Shown in pieces: positions 60,039 through 64,000 of a stretch of DNA of 64,000 bases. The DNA lies in contig NZ_SODP01000002.1 of assembly GCF_004365355.1 (NCBI RefSeq), positions 1,235,838 through 1,299,837 of the forward strand, given 5' to 3'. Under the pieces are notes generated by a model. The model saw only the letters and a program-made list of their open reading frames with translations. It was not told the origin of the DNA and made no database searches. The stretch's first letter is position 1. Every line of letters starts with the position of its first letter. A program made the translations under genes and the position numbers. This DNA is from Kribbella pratensis. GTDB taxonomy: Bacteria; Actinomycetota; Actinomycetes; Propionibacteriales; Kribbellaceae.

Positions 60039-60728
60039 CTAAGCAAGGTCGGAGACGGCAATAGCCAGGAGGTTCATGTCCTCGACAATGGAATCGGCGC
60101 CGGCCGCCGCAAGGTCGTCCGACTTTCCTGGCTTGTTGGCGTATCCGATGCTCCCGCAGCGGGCTGCTAGTGCGGCCTTGATGTCGCTGACTTGATCTCC
60201 GATCAGGACGGCCTGCGGCGGGCTGACTGCGAGGGCTCGGGCTGCTTGCTCGAGGAGGAATGGACTCGGCTTCATCCGGTCCACATGAAGTGGATCCCGG
60301 GCCTGGATGTGCTGGATTCGGGACGCGAGGTCAGCGTGATCGAGGTAAGTACGGACAGACGCCTCGCAGTTGTTGCTCACGATCGCTACGTGGCGATCTG
60401 AGGCACCACATGCACTAAGGAACGCGTCTGCACCTGGGGTTGCCGTAGCGCTCTCCACGGCCTTGATTTCAGCGGCTTGGAGGGCTTGCTCTACTCGTCG
60501 CCAGAGGTCGTCGCCGAAGGAGGCGGTCGCCGTCAGAACCTCATGCGGACCATTAGCCTCGGCGATGGGTCGAGGAAGGTGACCTAGCGCGTCTTGGATG
60601 AGCGCCTTTAGTTCTTGTGCGATCTGTGTCGCCGGGTAGCCCGCGAACACCGAGCATACGGGACCGTCGAAGTCCAGGAGCACGGCTTGGGTACGGCGGA
60701 AGACAGAGGCAGGGGATTCGCCGGTCAC
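60039..60728 (-). CDS. HAD-superfamily hydrolase (phosphatase)
   Basis: 229 residues. Motif I is LLDFDGPVCSVFAGYP (the Asp nucleophile in DFDG), motif II VAIVSNN, motif III MKPSPF (Lys) and motif IV LIGDQVSDIKAA. This is the phosphoglycolate-phosphatase-like type. It overlaps the upstream gntR gene by 4 bp (ATGA), forming a regulator-phosphatase pair; similar pairs occur near the transfer genes of AICEs. Substrate unknown. Confidence 0.88.
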   Translation of the reverse strand: MTGESPASVFRRTQAVLLDFDGPVCSVFAGYPATQIAQELKALIQDALGHLPRPIAEANGPHEVLTATASFGDDLWRRVEQALQAAEIKAVESATATPGADAFLSACGASDRHVAIVSNNCEASVRTYLDHADLASRIQHIQARDPLHVDRMKPSPFLLEQAARALAVSPPQAVLIGDQVSDIKAALAARCGSIGYANKPGKSDDLAAAGADSIVEDMNLLAIAVSDLA

Positions 60729-61570
60729 GGCGTGTGGGTCCGACTGATGGTGCCCCAGACGCTCTCGAACCAGATTCGAGCCTGGTCGACGTATTGCGAA
60801 CCGGTAGCCCGGTCGTCATCGGTAACTGAGTGATGGAAAAGCACGGTGTCCTTACCTACGGCATCGAAGATGGGGACGTTCTTCCCATCGATACGGACGT
60901 CCCGTTCAACCACGGGATAGAAGCCGAAGAAGACCTCCTCCTCGTTGAGGAGGTACAGCTTGAACATCATCGGGAGGCTCATGACACGGCACTCGACGTT
61001 GGTCTTCTGAACCAAGCCGATCTTGCCGAGCTCCTCGATGGACTCAATGATTTGGCCGGCCGATCGGTGTGCGATCTGCTCGGCGCGTCCACGGACTGCG
61101 GGGTCGTCCCCTGGCTTGCGGCCAGCCCGAGATGGCACGGCCAACGGTTGTGACATGTCCGGGATCAGCAGCCGAACGCTGATCGACTCCGGAGTCAGTC
61201 GCCCGCGTCGGATCCGATCGACGGGCTCTTCTAGCGCCCCGAGCAGGGTCTCTCCTGTGAGACCTGCGAAGTCGATGGTCACTCTAGGGTGCTCGAATGC
61301 GCGCTCGATGGACGGGCGTAGCCCCACGGCCTGATCGGCACGATCGCGGACATACACCCCGCTGCCAGCACGAGAGACGATCAGCCCCTCGTCTCGCAGC
61401 AGGCGGAGCGCTTGCTGGATTGTCATCCGGGCAACCCCGAACTGGGTCGCGAGGTCGTTCTGCGATGGCAGCTTCTCGCCCGCGTTGTATCGATGGGTGA
61501 GGATCGCCGCACGCAGTGTGTTGGCTACCTGCTTATACGGCGGACGCGGGTCGTTCGGGTCAAGCTCCAT
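60725..61570 (-). CDS. GntR-family regulator of the AICE
   Basis: 281 residues. HTH in PPYKQVANTLRAAILTHRYNAGEKLPSQNDLATQFGVARMTIQQALRLLRDEGLIVSRAGSGVYV. The C-terminal part differs from ordinary UTRA proteins. AICEs carry GntR-type KorSA repressors of transfer genes; this gene is divergent from the element's backbone genes with repeated CTAGGCAG sites in between, which fits that role. Named by role only. Confidence 0.9.
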   Translation of the reverse strand: MELDPNDPRPPYKQVANTLRAAILTHRYNAGEKLPSQNDLATQFGVARMTIQQALRLLRDEGLIVSRAGSGVYVRDRADQAVGLRPSIERAFEHPRVTIDFAGLTGETLLGALEEPVDRIRRGRLTPESISVRLLIPDMSQPLAVPSRAGRKPGDDPAVRGRAEQIAHRSAGQIIESIEELGKIGLVQKTNVECRVMSLPMMFKLYLLNEEEVFFGFYPVVERDVRIDGKNVPIFDAVGKDTVLFHHSVTDDDRATGSQYVDQARIWFESVWGTISRTHTP

Positions 61571-61585
61571 ACCCTCAGGTTAACG

Positions 61586-61604
61586 CCTGGCTAGGCAGCC
61601 TAGG
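61586..61604. promoter_or_regulatory. GntR operator candidate copy 1
   Basis: CCTGGCTAGGCAGCCTAGG contains the dyad CTAGG-CAG-CCTAG. It lies 16 bp upstream of the gntR start and recurs at 61627. Confidence 0.6.
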
Positions 61605-61626
61605 GAAAACGCATCCAGGTTCTTGA

Positions 61627-61645
61627 CCTGGCTAGGCAGCTTAGG
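61627..61645. promoter_or_regulatory. GntR operator candidate copy 2 over a promoter
   Basis: CCTGGCTAGGCAGCTTAGG is a direct repeat of copy 1 (18/19). TTGACC at 61624-61629 could be the -35 of the rightward promoter, with TAGCTT at 61646-61651 as -10 after a 16-bp spacer, so a repressor bound here would block the transfer genes. Confidence 0.6.
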
Positions 61646-61742
61646 TAGCTTAGGCCACATCAAATCTGACTAGCGAGGCTAGCTCGCTTGCTCAGCGGCA
61701 CCGATGAGGGTGCCGATCTAACGCCTAGGAGGGCGATTCCTG

Positions 61743-62072
61743 ATGAAGCTGAACATCGACACCACGGGCAAGACGTTCACGGTCTGCCGGGCAGTGGAGG
61801 AGAAGCGAGAGCAGGGCGAGAAGGGGCGTCCGGGTCGTCAGAAGACGGACCGGAACACCGATGAGCTCCTGTGGACTGTCCAGGTGATGGTGCTCGACGT
61901 GTCGGGCGGCGAGGTGATCAACGTGACCCTGGCGGGCAACACTGCCCCGAAGGTGACCGTTGGCGCTGTCGTCGTGCCGGTCGAGTTGGAAGCCATCCCG
62001 TGGGCCACCAACGGGAAGAACGGTGTTGCGTACAAGGCGAAGGCCCTGAACGCCACCAACGCCAAGGCCTGA
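61743..62072 (+). CDS. Small conserved AICE protein (109 aa)
   Basis: 109 residues: MKLNIDTTGKTFTVCRAVEE, then TDELLWTVQVMVLDVSGGEVINVTLAGN and TVGAVVVPVELEAIPWATNGKNGVAYKA. I recognise this as the beta-rich protein usually encoded between the GntR regulator and the FtsK/TraB gene of Streptomyces-type AICEs; its function is not known. GGAGGGCG precedes the ATG. First gene of the rightward backbone transcript. Confidence 0.8.
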   Translation: MKLNIDTTGKTFTVCRAVEEKREQGEKGRPGRQKTDRNTDELLWTVQVMVLDVSGGEVINVTLAGNTAPKVTVGAVVVPVELEAIPWATNGKNGVAYKAKALNATNAKA

Positions 62073-62122
62073 TCTCCACACGTCCCGTGACTTCGTGCAA
62101 CTGCTCAGTTAGAGGGGTAGTC

Positions 62123-62485
62123 ATGTCGCAATCGATGGAACATCGAACCATCACAGCGAATCAAGCACGGTCCGAGTACGTGGCCAAGTGCAACGAAATC
62201 ATCGAGATCGAACTGGTGATCGTCTTCTTGGACAAGGCAATCGCCGACAGCCTGAACCGGGCTGAACCGGTCGTTGCGATCAGCAACGACATTACGGCCG
62301 TCTACGCCTCGGAGGCGTTCTGGCAACTGCTCGATCTGTACCGCGAGGCTTGTGATCGTCGCCTCGATCTGTGCGCCGCACGCGACTACGCGTACGCGGT
62401 CTGGAAGTCGGCCTCGCCCGCGGAATCGGGTGGAGCCACCGTCGTTGACGCTTACGTGTCAACACCGCTCAGCTCCAACAGCTAG
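62123..62485 (+). CDS. Hypothetical protein of the AICE backbone (120 aa)
   Basis: 120 residues, mainly helical: YVAKCNEIIEIELVIVFLDKAIADSLN and SEAFWQLLDLYREACDRRLDLCAARDYAYAVW. AGAGGGG lies upstream of the ATG. It is followed by a dyad and a hairpin, so it ends a short transcript or marks a processing site before the membrane and translocase genes. No family recognised. Confidence 0.6.
   Translation: MSQSMEHRTITANQARSEYVAKCNEIIEIELVIVFLDKAIADSLNRAEPVVAISNDITAVYASEAFWQLLDLYREACDRRLDLCAARDYAYAVWKSASPAESGGATVVDAYVSTPLSSNS
62444..62463. promoter_or_regulatory. Inverted repeat GTTGAC-N8-GTCAAC
   Basis: GTTGACGCTTACGTGTCAAC overlaps the 3' end of the 120-aa gene. TTACGTGTCAA in it is also found at 57406-57416. 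May be a regulator-binding or processing site. Confidence 0.45.
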
Positions 62486-62495
62486 AAACCAAGAA

Positions 62496-62513
62496 CGGCC
62501 CTCGAAAGGGCCG
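62496..62513. terminator. Hairpin CGGCCCT-CGAA-AGGGCCG
   Basis: 7-bp perfect stem, tetraloop CGAA, 10 bp after the stop of the 120-aa gene. Likely terminator or attenuator before the next AICE genes. Confidence 0.65.
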
Positions 62514-62611
62514 CTCCCTGGAACTGGACACGAAGTCGGGCTCTTGGCCTAGGAAACCTTTCCCGGCTTCGTGTCTCTCCTGACGCAACCCCCTATGAGG
62601 GAGGTCTTGTC

Positions 62612-63445
62612 ATGCCCAAATCTACCCGTAAGCGCTCCTCTGGTCGAGCGCGCAGCACCGCACGCGGTGCGATCGAAACCATCACCCGGCCGAACCAGTC
62701 CTGGCCGGTCAAACTGCTGCTCACCGTCTGGCGCTGGCGCTGGGAACTCTACGTCCTGGCCGCGATCGCCTACATCGTCATCGCCCACGGCAGCGCGATC
62801 ACCGGCTACTTCCAGTCGAACCCACTGTGGCTCAACGCCCTGTTAATCGTCGTCTTGTGCGGCTGGATCGTCACCGACAACCCTGCACGCCGGTTCGCCA
62901 TGAACCGGATCTGGTGTGTCACCACCCGGCACCGCCTGCGCGCCTGCCTGATCGAGATGCGGGTCCTGAACTACTCAGGGAACCTGCCGTTCATCCTGGG
63001 CTGCTTTGCCACGAAGACCGGTCAGGTCGTCTGGCTGTGGATGCGTCCCGGACAGTCGGTCGAAGACCTCGACAACAAGGCCGAAAGCCTGGCGTCTGCC
63101 TGCTGGGCCAGCAAGGCCACCATCGCCCGGTCGAAGCGCAACGCCGCCATTGTGCGGATCGACATCGACCGTCGCGACCCCCTGGCGAAGACCATCGACT
63201 CGCCACTGCTCGAAGACACCAGCGGCGTGCCCGAAGCGGCCGTCGCCGACGACGCAGTCATGGCGTTCCTCACGCCCGACAACACAGACAGCGTCCCCGA
63301 CGAGTTCACCACCGAAAGGCCGGCCAAAACCGGCACTGGTGAGACCCGTACTCGAACATCCAAGACCAAGACCACCGCTGCCGTGAACGACAGCCAGACG
63401 GTGATCTTGGGCGCCAACGGAGAAGACGTGTCCGACTATGTCTAG
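62612..63445 (+). CDS. AICE membrane protein preceding the DNA translocase
   Basis: 277 residues. A basic N-terminus (STRKRSSGRARSTARGA) is followed by two transmembrane helices (WELYVLAAIAYIVIAHGSAI and LWLNALLIVVLCGWIV) and a ~175-residue cytoplasmic domain. This type is regularly encoded just before the FtsK/TraB translocase in AICEs and may anchor or regulate it. GGGAGG precedes the ATG. Overlaps the translocase start by 8 bp. Confidence 0.78.
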   Translation: MPKSTRKRSSGRARSTARGAIETITRPNQSWPVKLLLTVWRWRWELYVLAAIAYIVIAHGSAITGYFQSNPLWLNALLIVVLCGWIVTDNPARRFAMNRIWCVTTRHRLRACLIEMRVLNYSGNLPFILGCFATKTGQVVWLWMRPGQSVEDLDNKAESLASACWASKATIARSKRNAAIVRIDIDRRDPLAKTIDSPLLEDTSGVPEAAVADDAVMAFLTPDNTDSVPDEFTTERPAKTGTGETRTRTSKTKTTAAVNDSQTVILGANGEDVSDYV

Positions 63446-64000
63446 CTTCAAAGCCACTCGTTTCAAGGTGTTCCCCCGGCGCGAGCCGGGGGCCACCCCC
63501 GTACCCAAGGGTGCGCTCTCGATCTACAACCCGATCTACCTGGGCCTCGATACACGCGGCAAGCCCGTCTACGTGACCCTGATGTATCGCAATATCCTCA
63601 TCGGCGGCGAACCCGGCGCGGGCAAGTCCGTAGCCCAAGGCAACATCGTCGCCCACGCCGCACTGTGTTCGGACGTGGACCTGGTCCTCATCGACGGCAA
63701 GATCGTCGAACTACTGCCGTACGCGCCCGTCGCGAAAGAGTTCGTCGGCAACGACATGCGCAAGGCACTGCGAGTCCTGCACACCCTGCAAGACGACCTC
63801 GATGAACGCTACCTGCACCTGGCCCGCACGGGCCGCAAGAAGATCGTCGATGGCGACGGCTTCCGCGCCAAGCTTCTGTGCATCGACGAGCTGGCGTACT
63901 TCACCGTCACCGTAGGCACCAAGGAACAGCAAGAAGAGTTCCGCGTCCTGGTGCGCGACATCGTCGCCCGTGGCCGCGCTGCGGGCATCATCACCGTCGC
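63438..64000 (+). CDS. traB-like: FtsK/SpoIIIE-type DNA translocase (TraB-like), N-terminal part; runs off window
   Basis: About 187 residues visible, no stop before the edge. The Walker A motif is LIGGEPGAGKSVAQGN and Walker B LLCIDELAYF, typical of the single-protein double-stranded DNA translocase used by AICEs for conjugation between mycelia. It lacks the long membrane N-terminus of chromosomal FtsK, which fits TraB-type proteins. The replication, excisionase and integrase genes of the element should follow to the right. Confidence 0.9.
   Translation, partial: MSSFKATRFKVFPRREPGATPVPKGALSIYNPIYLGLDTRGKPVYVTLMYRNILIGGEPGAGKSVAQGNIVAHAALCSDVDLVLIDGKIVELLPYAPVAKEFVGNDMRKALRVLHTLQDDLDERYLHLARTGRKKIVDGDGFRAKLLCIDELAYFTVTVGTKEQQEEFRVLVRDIVARGRAAGIITV

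Noticed and set aside
1-64000. CRISPR array
   Set aside because: No regularly spaced repeats of 24-40 bp were seen; repeats present are IS ends, att repeats and short operators.

Overview
The window is high-GC DNA of an actinomycete. Gene style and families (many one-component regulators, ECF sigma/anti-sigma pairs, a CGNR zinc-finger protein, a short DUF427 protein, a gas-vesicle J-type protein, AICE-type mobile genes) point to Actinomycetota, probably Propionibacteriales and perhaps Kribbella-like; this is inferred from sequence style only.

Layout. (1) About 1-31.8 kb is ordinary chromosomal accessory metabolism: amidohydrolase, Cd/Pb-type ArsR plus cation efflux pair, RNA methyltransferase, a GH2 glycosidase, a YeiH exporter with a divergent GntR regulator, a LysR/SDR/MFS/NTF2-like cluster, an arylamine N-acetyltransferase, two ECF sigma loci, and several regulators that sit beside visible palindromic operators. 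A TetR gene, an oxidoreductase and an acetyltransferase-like gene share the same TGGAC-N6-GTCCA element. (2) At 31.8-34.5 kb two IS481-type elements lie in tandem. Each junction carries the same 15-bp word, which is the 3' terminus of a tRNA. (3) From 34.5 to 55.97 kb an island is bounded by 38-bp direct repeats (37/38 identical) of a tRNA 3' half. It holds a YgjP-type metalloprotease plus a type I restriction-modification operon (hsdR, hsdS, hsdM), a SIR2-domain protein, a membrane protein, a wrecked tyrosine integrase, a DUF262/HNH type IV-like restriction protein, an HhH-type protein, and IS481 elements. (4) From 55.97 kb to the right edge lies the cargo end and backbone of an actinomycete integrative and conjugative element (AICE): DUF6602-type nuclease, a tightly overlapping four-gene operon, a HAD phosphatase plus GntR regulator, small conserved AICE proteins, a membrane protein and the start of an FtsK/TraB DNA translocase that runs off the window.

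The most interesting locus is 57976-59938. A TIR-domain protein, a three-helix membrane protein, a Thoeris ThsB-like (MTH538/DUF1863 TIR-like) protein and a HIT-family nucleotide hydrolase overlap end to end (11, 8 and 4 bp). It looks like a Thoeris-related nucleotide-signalling defence system in which the usual ThsA effector is absent and a small membrane protein plus a second TIR protein take its place.

Together, regions 2-4 read as an accretion of mobile elements at one tRNA gene, loaded with anti-phage genes (type I RM, SIR2, DUF262, DUF6602, TIR/ThsB). The intact tRNA and a working integrase are expected to the right of the window. Gene assignments rest on motifs read by eye; no database search was possible.
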